This document shows, piece after piece, positions 16,204 through 24,536 of a DNA stretch of 64,000 nucleotides (position 1 is its first letter; each line of letters opens with the position of its first letter). This DNA is from UBA1206 sp050953105. GTDB lineage: Bacteria; Bacillota; Clostridia; Oscillospirales; CAG-382. Position numbers and translations under genes: made by a program. The notes beneath the pieces are model-generated. The model was not told the origin of the DNA, ran no database searches, and saw nothing but the letters and a program-made list of their open reading frames with translations. The stretch covers positions 62,001-126,000 of the forward strand of contig JBMNMA010000009.1 of NCBI GenBank assembly GCA_050953105.1. The letters are read 5' to 3'.

Positions 16204-18248
16204 ATGAAAAGAATTTTAATTCTTTTAGTCATCTTGGCACTGTTTACAGGCATTATTCAAATCCCCACAGCAGCGGAGGAAAACATGGTTTTTGACATTG
16301 AAGATTTCAACACTCCCTTAAAAAGCGGTAAAATAGTGGTTTTGGAAGGGGGAGAAAGCGGCAGGACGTTCAAATCCGCTGATTTCAACCTTAGATATGC
16401 CTATATTTTAACCTTTGATAAAGAAGGAAAGCTTATCGAAGGCGGGGCAAACCTTCTTTCCGATTCATCCAGTCCCCAGCTTGCAATAAAAGTCCCGGCA
16501 GGGGGCTTTGCGGTGGTTTTTGATTCCCAAAGCAGCAGTTTATTAAAGTATTACAATAAAATATTCGACGGGGTAATGATATACAACGGCACCATGCCCC
16601 TTATTTACGATATGTCAGCGAGTATCGACCGACAGAATAAAAAGCTGTCGGTCAGATTCGGAAACCCGGTTGAGCCCACCAAAGAAACGGTTAAAATATT
16701 ATTTGTTGGTAACTCCTCAACCTATTACAGCGGCACCCCCATTGTGTTCGAGGGTCTTTGCAGGGCAGCGGGATTGAATGTAAAGGTGTATTACTGCACC
16801 TACGGTTCATCTAATTTAGGCCAGTTTGCCGATCCCAATCATGATTACGGTAAAACCTTAAGAAATAAATTAAATACCGGTAAATACGACTATGTAGTGC
16901 TGCAGGATGCTGCCGGCAGCAGCTTAAACGCCACCGACAGTTCCGTTGCCACAATTCTTGAACTTATAAAAGCAAACGGCGCCACTCCGGTTTTGTATAT
17001 GCGTTATTCCACCTCCATTGAGGGTACATACAAATATGTGCAGATTTATGGTCAGGTGGGGAGCAAGTATAAAATAAAGGTTATGCCTTCCGCCCAGGCC
17101 TTTGCCTACTCCTTAAAGGACTATCCCTCCATCAATCTCTACGCCGACGACGGAGGACATCATTCCCATGCCGGCAGCTATCTTGCCGCCTGCACCTGGC
17201 TTTATAGCCTGTTTAATGTTTCCCCAGTAGGGAACAAATATATAGCCACCCTTGATAAGTCAACGGCAGAGAAACTCCAGAACATTGCCGTAAAGGGATG
17301 TGATGATCCCGACAAAATGTTTGCTACCGAGGACACCTTTACCCAAGGCGGTAAAACATATCAAAACATTTCAAAGGGTAAACCCTATACACCGTCCGGT
17401 GAAAAATATTCCGGCAACTGGACCGATACCGCAAGTGACGGCAAACCCATAGGCAAGCTGACCGACGGAATTTTCGCATCTTCCGGTGAAGAAACCAACA
17501 TAGGATGCTATAAAGGATCAAAAACCAGCATTACCATTGACCTTGGCGAAGAAATGGCGGTTAAGCATGTTGTTACCGACCTGCATGGCAATGAATCCTG
17601 GGGAATAGGTGATCCGACGGGTGCGGTGGTTACGATGTATATTTCAACCGACGGGGTGAAGTTTGATAAAGTAGATAATTTATCCGGTGCCACAAAAAGT
17701 TCAGGGCAATGGAAATCCCGCAATCTTACCCTGACATTGGACGAAACGGTAAACGCAAGGTATGTAAGGGTTGAGTATTCCATAACGGGTAATTTCTGCT
17801 GGTCAAGCGAGATAGCCGTCTACGGCACCGAAAAACAAGAAGGTGGCGAAACATCCGGCGAAATATCCGAGGAACCTTCCATAGAGCCGTCAGAGAACCT
17901 TCCGAGGACCCAGACCCTCAGACAGAACCCTCCGATGAACCTTCCAATGAACCGTCGGAAGAGTCGTCTAATGAATCTTCGGATGAACTATCCCCTGAAC
18001 CTTCCGAAGAGGTTTCCCAAGAACCCTCTGATGAATTGTCTGACGAACTATCCGGTGAATCGGCAGACGAAAGTAAGGAAGAAAGCAGTTTGCCTGTTTC
18101 GGAATCATCTGCTGCTACAAGCAATACCGAAAGTCAAGGCTCTGGTAAATCAAATAAAACAGCCGTTATAATAATAGCTGCCGGTGTGCTGGTGGCATTA
18201 GCAGCCGGGATAATTCTTATAATTAGAAGCAAGAAAGCAGTAGCTTAA
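16204..18248 (+). CDS. SGNH-hydrolase-like / F5/8C surface protein, frameshifted in the stalk
   Basis: An exported, membrane-anchored protein of about 680 residues. Seen: signal peptide (residues 1-24), an unassigned domain, an SGNH/DUF4886-like domain from residue 162 (ILFVGNSSTYYSG block I; ADDGGHHSHAGSYLAA as the Asp/His block), a discoidin F5/8C domain (about 386-542), an acidic Ser/Glu/Pro stalk, a membrane helix (KTAVIIIAAGVLVALAAG) and a short basic tail RSKKAVA. One base is missing near 17893-17897: GAG-AAC should read GAG-GAA-CCT. As given, the frame runs to 18171 with a nonsense tail (NLPRTQTLRQNPP...); the correct frame continues to 18248 with EPSDEPSNEPSEES and the anchor. GGGAGGA precedes ATG 16204, and TATAAT is at 16170-16175. 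Function: probably carbohydrate de-esterification or binding at the surface (inference). Confidence 0.8.
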
Positions 18249-18318
18249 ATGCTTTATTAATTTGATAAAAGAGCAACCCATACGTTTGACTATATGAAAT
18301 TTGCTATGAAATAGAACA

Positions 18319-18350
18319 GAAAGCAGCGGTTAGTGCCGCTGCTTTCACTT
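18319..18350 (+). terminator. Terminator between the converging surface-protein genes
   Basis: A perfect 11-bp stem, GAAAGCAGCGG (18319-18329) with CCGCTGCTTTC (18336-18346), followed by ACTTTT. It separates two converging genes and may act in both directions. Confidence 0.75.
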
Positions 18351-18372
18351 TTAAATTACTGACACGTTAAGG

Positions 18373-19587
18373 TTATTTGGCAAAGCTTTTGTGCTTTCCC
18401 TTATTACCTTTTCCTTTCTTACAATCATCCTTTTTACTATCATCTTTTTTACAATCATCTTTTTTACCACAGCTGTTTGGCCGGCATAACAGGCAAACGA
18501 CTATAGCAGCAAGCAGAACGAACAGGGATAAAACAAGAATGGTAACAAGCATGTTTCCGTTTGATTCATTGATAATGCAAATAGGGCCGTTTACTACGTT
18601 GGGGTCGTCAATAACATAAACCGTTATTGGGTTAATGCCGGTGATATCACCTGTCAGATTCGATTCTGAAATGGTAATATTGTAATCATCGATACTTGCT
18701 CCGTTAAGGTTTTGAATAACCGGTCCGCCGCCGTTTGTCAAATTTGAGTGAACAATATTTATATTACTGGTACTGTCGCCTCTTAAAACAACCGTTCCGA
18801 CTGTAGAGTTACTGTTTAAAATACTGTTGTTAATTAATACGGATCCAACATTTTGAATTGCACCTGCACCTTGTCCGCTTCTAACCGCATAACCTTCAAC
18901 TTCAAAATTACAACTGTCAACTATCAAATTTCCGGTGCCGTAGAAATTTACCCCGCCGGCGGAATTGCTGACAACGCAGTTTTGAATAAATGCATACCCG
19001 GACACGGCTTTCAATTGTGCAAGACTATGCATATTTGTAGCGGTGCAGTTTGTTATTGCAATGTTCCTTGAACCGCCTGGAACACTTTGAACAGCTACGG
19101 TGGTATCAAAGACACCTGTAAAAGTACAGCCGTTTATTGTGATATTATGGGGATAACTCATTCCCACATTGGGTGGAATAACAACAAAGCTAATACAATC
19201 TGCTATAACACCTGATGAAAAATCGAAGATAAATCCTTCTATCAGCAAAGTTTCCGGCCCGTTAAAATTCCCGTTTCCGTCAATGAATATTGTATTTGTA
19301 AAAATAACTTCAGCTCCCGCTTCCGGTCTTACTACTACACTTTTGTTCGGTTGTTGTATAATGTTTAAGGGGTCGGTAACCGTGCCTTCTGCTACTTCAA
19401 CAATAAAACTATCTCCTGCGGTAACGGTAACAGCATCTATCGCAGCTTGAACGGATGCATAATCTCCAACCAGCGTCCCGTCTCCCCTTAAAAGTTTTGC
19501 AGGGGGAGAAGCTGCAAGGATTGAATTTGGTATTAAGCACATGAATATGAATGCCATTAAAATAATAATGCAAATACTCTTTTTCAT
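18373..19587 (-). CDS. Secreted parallel beta-helix protein with C-terminal membrane anchor
   Basis: A 404-residue protein. Seen: signal peptide (MKKSICIIILMAFIFMCLIP), then a short AAIDAVTVTAGDSFIVEVAE segment and many short strands with Asn/Gly/Ser turns (e.g. NITINGCTF, NIAITNCTA, FIQNCVVSNSAGG), the pattern of right-handed parallel beta-helices of the pectate-lyase-like type. A membrane helix (MLVTILVLSLFVLLAAIVVC) near residue 345 is followed by a striking tail of KKDDC/KKDDS repeats. No catalytic signature is evident, so binding or adhesion is as likely as polysaccharide cleavage. I chose ATG 19587, since GAGGTTG lies 4 nt upstream; an ATG 12 nt further up has no ribosome site. Confidence 0.82.
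   Translation of the reverse strand: MKKSICIIILMAFIFMCLIPNSILAASPPAKLLRGDGTLVGDYASVQAAIDAVTVTAGDSFIVEVAEGTVTDPLNIIQQPNKSVVVRPEAGAEVIFTNTIFIDGNGNFNGPETLLIEGFIFDFSSGVIADCISFVVIPPNVGMSYPHNITINGCTFTGVFDTTVAVQSVPGGSRNIAITNCTATNMHSLAQLKAVSGYAFIQNCVVSNSAGGVNFYGTGNLIVDSCNFEVEGYAVRSGQGAGAIQNVGSVLINNSILNSNSTVGTVVLRGDSTSNINIVHSNLTNGGGPVIQNLNGASIDDYNITISESNLTGDITGINPITVYVIDDPNVVNGPICIINESNGNMLVTILVLSLFVLLAAIVVCLLCRPNSCGKKDDCKKDDSKKDDCKKGKGNKGKHKSFAK
18416..18470 (-). repeat. Tandem ~15-nt repeats coding a KKDDC/S tail
   Basis: Within the gene end, about three and a half imperfect 15-nt units on the minus strand encode KKDDC, KKDDS, KKDDC and KKGKG. They create a highly charged, cysteine-bearing cytoplasmic tail after the membrane helix. 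Copy-number change by slippage is plausible. Confidence 0.6.
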
Positions 19588-19742
19588 AATCAACCTCATT
19601 TTTTATAGCTTTATACAGTATATGCCGCCTTAACCCCTACTGCTTAAAGCCTTAAAAATCAGAAATCGACAGCGATATGTCAAAGCTGCTTCGGGTTGAA
19701 AAGAGTATTTAACAGCTATTTTGCTTTGTTTATTAAGAGGCA

Positions 19743-19771
19743 TTGTGTTTGTTAACAAGTTGTGATATAAT
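19743..19771 (+). promoter_or_regulatory. Promoter of the ASCH-like gene
   Basis: TTGTGT (19743-19748) and TATAAT (19766-19771) with a 17-nt spacer. The leader to ATG 19868 is about 90 nt; I see no known riboswitch in it. The rest of 19600-19858 holds nothing I recognise. Confidence 0.6.
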
Positions 19772-19867
19772 GATTGTGAATTATTGCTGTTTTAAACATT
19801 TTTTAGGGTATTTAGTTATTAAGGTCATCCGAAAAATTACAAGCTAAAATAACTTGAGGTGAAAATA

Positions 19868-20335
19868 ATGGTTCATCTGGTTTATTGTGATAACGCAGGT
19901 AAAAAGGGAGAACGGGTGCTTGATAAAATTTTGTCCGGCGAAAAGACAATGATTATCCGTAGCGCATCGGGCAGAAAAATTCCTCACAGCCGGGTTTTTA
20001 AAGGTGAAACCCTTTATTTTATGGAAAAAGGATCTATGAAGGTTTCTGCCAAGGCGGTTGTTACATATGTGCAAAACTATGTAAAGCTATCGGATGAAGA
20101 AATAGAAAAGGTTCTATCTGATAACGAAGGCAAACTTGCCCTTACAAAACAGCAAAAAGAAAGATGGCGTAAAAAGTGTATATGCTTAACAGAATTCTCA
20201 AATGTCGAAAAAATCGAGCCGCCTTTGCCCTTTGAAAAGCAGTCGAATATGGATGACTGGCTTATTATTGAAAAAATAGAAGACGTTCTTGAGGGAACAA
20301 GTATTCCATATAATTACGAAAAATCAAAACTGTAA
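19868..20335 (+). CDS. ASCH-domain-like protein
   Basis: A 155-residue soluble protein. The N-terminal part (VHLVYCDNAGKKGERVLDKI, GEKTMIIRSASGRKIPHSRV, GETLYFMEK, KVSAKAVVTYVQNYVKLS) resembles the ASCH/PUA-like barrel, a fold linked to RNA or modified-nucleotide binding; the ILSGEKT turn is typical. The second half is helical and charged (TKQQKERWRKKCICLTEF). The start is ATG 19868, with TGAGGTGA 5 nt upstream; the GTG at 19859 overlaps this site. It is likely transcribed with the GH32-like gene 35 nt downstream. The fold is a moderate-confidence guess; the function is unknown. Confidence 0.7.
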   Translation: MVHLVYCDNAGKKGERVLDKILSGEKTMIIRSASGRKIPHSRVFKGETLYFMEKGSMKVSAKAVVTYVQNYVKLSDEEIEKVLSDNEGKLALTKQQKERWRKKCICLTEFSNVEKIEPPLPFEKQSNMDDWLIIEKIEDVLEGTSIPYNYEKSKL

Positions 20336-20370
20336 TTTATTAAATCTACAAACTGAAAGGATTATATTCA

Positions 20371-21378
20371 ATGTCACATCTTTCCAATGAAATGTTAAAG
20401 CATCATTTTCACCCCAAAAGGGGTTGGATGAACGACCCCAACGGACTGTGCTATTATAAAGGAAAATACCATTTATTTTATCAGCATGCGCCTAATTTCG
20501 AATATCCCTGGCAGGAACCCATTGTATGGGGACATGCAACCACCAATGATTTTATTCATTTTGAAGAGCTGCCCATAGCCATAAGGCCGGATAAAGAGTA
20601 TGACACAAACGGAATCTGGTCGGGAACGGCGGTTGAAAAGGACGGTAAGCTTTATTGCTACTATGCGTCTGTGGACAAGGACTACAAGCAGACAATAAGC
20701 CTTGCGGTTTCATCCGACGGTATTAATTTTGAAAAATATGAGGGCAATCCTATAATCCGCACATATCCCGCAGACGGCAGCGAGGATTTTCGTGATCCCG
20801 CCATCCTTTGCTGCGATTTCGGAAATTTCCTTGTTATTGCTTCGGGCAACAAGGAAAAAAACACCGGAAACTTACTCCTTTATAAAAGCGATAATATGAC
20901 CGACTGGGAATATTGCGGCGTGCTTTTTGAATATGAAAACTGTAAATACTGCGAATGCCCGTCTTTTGCAAAATACGGCGACGGATATCTCCTTGCCGTA
21001 TCGGTCTGCCCCAATGATGGCGACCACTATTTTGAAGTTATATACGGCAGCTTTGACGGGGTAAAATTTACGGCCGAAATAGTATCCCATTTTCAAAAAG
21101 GCCCGGACGTATATGCGGGGCAGATATTTTCCCACCCCCACGGCAACCCTCTTTTAATTTCATGGATACCCGGCTGGAAATACCAGCCTAAGGAAAAATG
21201 CATAGGCTGCCTGTCTTTACCCTTGGAGCTTACCGTTTCCCAAGAGAAAATACTGGCATATCCGATTGAAGGCTTAAGGGGTCTGCTTTCGCCGGACGGA
21301 ACACTGACAGATGCCTATATCACCGAACAGTTTATAGGTAACGGCGAAGAGGTAATTACAAAAATCAATATAGAATAA
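20371..21378 (+). CDS. GH32 family glycoside hydrolase, short form
   Basis: A 335-residue beta-fructosidase-type protein (sucrose-6-phosphate hydrolase/levanase family). All three GH32 signatures are seen: the nucleophile motif WMNDPNG (Asp22), the transition-state stabiliser FRDP near residue 142 and the acid/base ECP near residue 194. No signal peptide, so an intracellular role on imported fructosides is likely. It ends soon after the five-bladed propeller and lacks the roughly 150-residue C-terminal beta-sandwich found in most members; the stop codon is clean, with no extra frame beyond it. No sugar transporter or regulator is adjacent. Substrate (sucrose, sucrose-6-P or fructan) is not decidable. 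Confidence 0.88.
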   Translation: MSHLSNEMLKHHFHPKRGWMNDPNGLCYYKGKYHLFYQHAPNFEYPWQEPIVWGHATTNDFIHFEELPIAIRPDKEYDTNGIWSGTAVEKDGKLYCYYASVDKDYKQTISLAVSSDGINFEKYEGNPIIRTYPADGSEDFRDPAILCCDFGNFLVIASGNKEKNTGNLLLYKSDNMTDWEYCGVLFEYENCKYCECPSFAKYGDGYLLAVSVCPNDGDHYFEVIYGSFDGVKFTAEIVSHFQKGPDVYAGQIFSHPHGNPLLISWIPGWKYQPKEKCIGCLSLPLELTVSQEKILAYPIEGLRGLLSPDGTLTDAYITEQFIGNGEEVITKINIE

Positions 21379-21386
21379 ATTTTTAT

Positions 21387-21425
21387 GCAGGAACGGTTAT
21401 ATGCTTTGTATTTATCCGTTCCTGC
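21387..21425 (+). terminator. Hairpin after the GH32 gene
   Basis: A perfect 10-bp stem, GCAGGAACGG (21387-21396) with CCGTTCCTGC (21416-21425), but no real T-run follows. Weak or factor-assisted terminator. Confidence 0.45.
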
Positions 21426-21554
21426 AAGCAATTTAATTATTATAAAAGTTGTGCATTTTATTGTATTACAATTGGATTTTTTTCACTTAGCATTAGCAAA
21501 TGTCGAATTATGTCATATAATGTATTGAACCTTGCTATGGAAAGGATAATGGAC

Positions 21555-22070
21555 ATGACATGCTGTAAATGCAAAGTGGTCCTGAGCGCCATTTTATCTG
21601 CGATATTATTGACAGCGTTGGTTTTTACGATTATTACGGTTATTGATGTTATCGAATCAGAAGATATCCAAGGTATTCAGGCCGAACTGAATAATGCGGG
21701 CGGAGATATACTTGCCGACGGTGCCAACGTAATATTTAACAGTGTTTTGAATGACCAAAGTGATATTATAAGCTATAATCCCCTTACAGGGGAATTTACG
21801 GTTGCCGAACCGGGTAACTATCTTGTTACCTGGTGGTTTTCACCGGACGGAGCCGGACCTGCGACTACCATAGATTTTGCGGTTGCCGTAAACAATATCC
21901 CCTACTCCATCACATCATCTCCCATTGTTTCGGTGCAGATGGCTTCCCAATCCTTGGTGACAATCGAAACGGCACCGGCTATTATCACACTGGTTAACGT
22001 TACCGGAGAAGATGTGTTTATTCCCACAACATCTGTTCAGGCGGGCATAGTTATAACCAACGGACAGTGA
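21555..22070 (+). CDS. Membrane-anchored BclA-C/TNF-like domain protein
   Basis: A 171-residue protein with a Cys-rich start (MTCCKCK), one N-terminal membrane helix (LSAILLTALVFTIITVIDVI) and an exported beta-rich domain. The segment NPLTGEFTVAEPGNYLVTWW with later VNNIPYSITSSP and a closing ITNGQ is the jelly-roll pattern of the BclA C-terminal (C1q/TNF-like) domain, which trimerises. No collagen stalk is present. I chose ATG 21555 since AAAGGA lies 8 nt upstream and a TATAAT at 21516-21521 places the transcript start near 21528, ruling out upstream starts. A good terminator follows. Role: probably a surface or spore-surface protein. Confidence 0.75.
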   Translation: MTCCKCKVVLSAILSAILLTALVFTIITVIDVIESEDIQGIQAELNNAGGDILADGANVIFNSVLNDQSDIISYNPLTGEFTVAEPGNYLVTWWFSPDGAGPATTIDFAVAVNNIPYSITSSPIVSVQMASQSLVTIETAPAIITLVNVTGEDVFIPTTSVQAGIVITNGQ

Positions 22071-22075
22071 TTTTG

Positions 22076-22110
22076 AAAAACTGCTGCATATATATGCGGC
22101 AGTTTTTTTA
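22076..22110 (+). terminator. Intrinsic terminator after the BclA-like gene
   Basis: A long stem, AAAAACTGCTGCATA paired with TATGCGGCAGTTTTT (22076-22107), with one G-U pair and a continuing T-run. Confidence 0.85.
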
Positions 22111-22217
22111 TGTCCAAATCCGGCTGACATAGATACCGCAGGTATGCCGATTTTTAACCAAAAATTTTAAAAATATAAAGCAGCATATTGACGCCCGGCA
22201 TGGTAGGAAGGTATAAT

Positions 22218-22245
22218 TTGACAAGTTATATAATAACAATAATAC
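22218..22245 (+). promoter_or_regulatory. Promoter of the methyltransferase gene
   Basis: TTGACA (22218-22223) and TAATAC (22240-22245) with a 16-nt spacer, 34 nt before the start codon. Confidence 0.6.
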
Positions 22246-22279
22246 CTGAATGAATCTAAACTGAAAAGGGTGAACATTG

Positions 22280-22951
22280 ATGACAATAGAAGAACAGTTC
22301 AACCAGGTGGCAAATGGATACGATAAAAACCGCAGAAAGTTTATCCCCTGTTTTGATGACTTTTATAAAAGCGTTACCAAACAGATTTTATTCAATATCA
22401 CCCCTCCAAAGCAGGTGCTTGACCTGGGGGCGGGGACGGGGCTTTTAACCTATTACTGGTATAGGGAATGCCCCACGGCAAGGTATGTGCTGGTGGACAT
22501 TGCCGACGAAATGCTTGATATTTCACGCAAAAGATTTGCCGGAATTGACACCATAAAACACGAAATAATGGACTATACCAAGCATCTGCCGGAGGGGGAT
22601 TTTGACGCCGTAATATCGGCGTTATCCATTCATCATTTGGAAGATAATCAGAAAGAGGACTTGTTTAAGCGTATTTATGACAAATTGCCGTCCGGCGGAT
22701 TGTTTGTCAATTATGATCAGTTTTGTGCCGGAACCGATATAATGAACAGATGGTTTGATTCATATTGGGAAAAGCAGCTTTACGAAAGCGGACTGACAAA
22801 ACACGATATAAAATTATGGACCGAACGGAGAAAATTAGACCGGGAATGCTCGGTTGAAAATGAGATTAAAATGCTTGAAAGATGTAATTTTTCGCAAGTT
22901 AAATGCCTGTATTCCTATCATAAGTTTTCGGTAATCGTTGCAATAAAATAA
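22280..22951 (+). CDS. Class I SAM-dependent methyltransferase
   Basis: A 223-residue small-molecule methyltransferase. Seen: motif I VLDLGAGTGLLTYYW, the acidic end of strand 2 (YVLVDIADEML), motif II DAVISALSIHHLED and a post-motif LPSGGLFVNYDQ. These place it with the UbiE/Methyltransf_25-like group acting on small molecules. The start is ATG 22280, which has AAAAGGGTGA upstream; the TTG just before it is less likely. It has its own promoter. The following gene is a damaged kinase. Substrate unknown. Confidence 0.88.
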   Translation: MTIEEQFNQVANGYDKNRRKFIPCFDDFYKSVTKQILFNITPPKQVLDLGAGTGLLTYYWYRECPTARYVLVDIADEMLDISRKRFAGIDTIKHEIMDYTKHLPEGDFDAVISALSIHHLEDNQKEDLFKRIYDKLPSGGLFVNYDQFCAGTDIMNRWFDSYWEKQLYESGLTKHDIKLWTERRKLDRECSVENEIKMLERCNFSQVKCLYSYHKFSVIVAIK

Positions 22952-22968
22952 TCGAAATGAACTATTAA

Positions 22969-23112
22969 TATATCTTCGAGATATGTAAAAGCTTTATTCA
23001 TACTCCGAAGGAAGATGCTAAAATAACCGACGAATGGATACACAATTATCTAAAAAGTGTAAAACGACCTTTCTTTCTCTATATAATGGTAAAAATCGTA
23101 AAAATTACATAA
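22969..23112 (+). pseudogene. Possible gene fragment, unknown family
   Basis: An open stretch of 47 codons without a start codon, containing SFIHTPKEDAKITDEWIHNY followed by LKSVKRPFFLYI, lies between the methyltransferase and the kinase pseudogene. The amphipathic, charged composition resembles real protein. I do not recognise it; chance cannot be ruled out. Confidence 0.25.
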
Positions 23113-23140
23113 TGATGAAGCATTTAAAACATGGTGATAT

Positions 23141-23668
23141 ATGACAACAGGCATTATTGTATGCGGCTTAAACGGTTCGGGGAAGAGCACTCTTGGGAAA
23201 GCACTGGCTGAGAAACTGGGTTATAATTTTATAGATGCCGAGGACTTATACTTTAACAGGGAAGATGATGACTATAAATATGCCTTTTCCCGCAGCAGAG
23301 AAGAAGCCGAGGAACTGTTACTAAGAGAAATCCGGTCAAAGGGCAGCTTTGTTTTCGCTACCGTAAAGGGAGATTACGGGGGAAAGTTTGATCGTTTCTT
23401 TAATTTGATAATTGTAATAGATGTCCCGAAGGAAATACGCCTTAGGCGGGTATAAGAAAGGTCTTTTAATAAATACGGTGAAAGGATACTCCCCGGTGGG
23501 GATTTATACGAAAAAGAAAAAAACTTTTTTGACTTTGTTTCGTCAAGGTCGCCTGATACCGTTGAAAAATGGCTTGAAAAAGTAAAATGCCCGGTTATCA
23601 GACTTGACGGCACAAAAAGCGTTGACGAAAATGTGACTTTTATAATTGAGCAGATTAATATTAAATGA
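23141..23668 (+). pseudogene. Adenylate/shikimate-kinase-like protein with an in-frame stop
   Basis: A P-loop nucleotide- or small-molecule kinase. Seen: Walker A GLNGSGKSTLG near residue 10, DAEDLYF after strand 2, and a lid-like RLRRV. A TAA at 23453-23455 stops the frame after 104 residues, but the same frame then continues ERSFNKYGERILPGGDLYEK and on to TGA 23666-23668, which gives a family-like 175-residue protein. A Lys codon (AAA or AAG) to TAA change would explain it. The upstream 105 residues alone lack the C-terminal third of the fold, so the product is probably inactive. It is a nonsense mutation, a sequencing error, or less likely readthrough. Confidence 0.7.
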
Positions 23669-23748
23669 AAATACAAAAATTCAAACCCTGCCTGACCTAT
23701 ATGCCGGCAGGGTAAAAATATATCCGGAGGGCAGTTTAATAAAAACCG

Positions 23749-23776
23749 TTGACATACTTGTTTGAAAAGTTAAAAT
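23749..23776 (+). promoter_or_regulatory. Promoter of the Nudix gene
   Basis: TTGACA (23749-23754) and TAAAAT (23771-23776), 16-nt spacer. The predicted transcript start near 23783 lies after an upstream in-frame ATG (23775), so the gene begins at 23808. Confidence 0.65.
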
Positions 23777-23807
23777 GGTATGGACAACACACCGGGAGTA
23801 TAAACGG

Positions 23808-24326
23808 ATGGAACTACTTAAAGAATTTATAAGAAACAAAGCCATCACCGACCTTAACGGAAAAACATATTACCGTAAGGCGGTCAGAGGGGTAATTATC
23901 AAAGACAACAAGCTACTCATGGTTTACTCCGCCAAGGACGGTGACTACAAGTTCCCGGGCGGCGGCGTTAAGGAGGGGGAAACCCTTATGGCAGCGCTTG
24001 CAAGGGAGGTAAACGAAGAAAGCGGCGCAAAGGTTATATCGGTAAATGGCGAGCTTGGCAGGGTGATTGAATTTGACCTTTCCATAAAAGCAGAATACGA
24101 CATTTTCAAAATGGAGTCTTTTTATTATATCTGCGATGTTTCACCGGATTTCGGCAGCCAATCACTGGACGATTACGAACAGGAATTAGGCTTCACCCCC
24201 GTATGGGTGGATATTGATGAAGCTATATCGGTAAATCAGGCTCTTATTTGTTCGGACAAGCACCCCCGTTGGACACCCAGGGAAACATTTATGCTTGGGT
24301 TTATAAAAGATAAATTTATGCTATAA
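23808..24326 (+). CDS. Nudix hydrolase
   Basis: A 172-residue pyrophosphohydrolase. Seen: a complete Nudix box GGGVKEGETLMAALAREVNE followed by ESGAKV (GX5EX7REUXEEXGU), after a first strand VIIKDNKLLMVYSAKDGDYK. Members hydrolyse nucleoside diphosphates linked to another moiety; the substrate is not predictable here. An in-frame ATG at 23775 lies upstream of the predicted transcript start, so ATG 23808 (GGGAG about 10 nt before) is preferred. It is monocistronic and is followed by a terminator. Confidence 0.88.
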   Translation: MELLKEFIRNKAITDLNGKTYYRKAVRGVIIKDNKLLMVYSAKDGDYKFPGGGVKEGETLMAALAREVNEESGAKVISVNGELGRVIEFDLSIKAEYDIFKMESFYYICDVSPDFGSQSLDDYEQELGFTPVWVDIDEAISVNQALICSDKHPRWTPRETFMLGFIKDKFML

Positions 24327-24386
24327 CATCCGCTGCCGGCAAGAAGCGGATAAAATGAATATATAATGACATCTAATAACTATTTT

Positions 24387-24430
24387 TGCTGTGGCTTTAA
24401 TTGATTTAAAGCTGCGGCATTTTTGTTTTA
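24387..24430 (+). terminator. Intrinsic terminator after the Nudix gene
   Basis: A 13-bp stem rich in G-U pairs, TGCTGTGGCTTTA (24387-24399) with TAAAGCTGCGGCA (24407-24419), followed by TTTTTGTTTT. Confidence 0.75.
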
Positions 24431-24484
24431 GGGAAAATCAATGGCAGGTGAAACATATTTTACTCAATAAAAGGTAAAATTGCC

Positions 24485-24513
24485 TTGATTTTTGTATTTT
24501 TTACATATATTAT
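24485..24513 (+). promoter_or_regulatory. Promoter of the etfB operon
   Basis: TTGATT (24485-24490) and TATTAT (24508-24513) with a 17-nt spacer, ending 23 nt before the start codon. Confidence 0.55.
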
Positions 24514-24536
24514 ATGAATGATCGGGGGAAAAAGGC

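Noticed and set aside
22133..22145. ATACC-GCA-GGTAT inverted repeat before the methyltransferase gene
   Set aside because: It lies well upstream of the promoter at 22218 and just after a terminator; no regulator is adjacent to support an operator.
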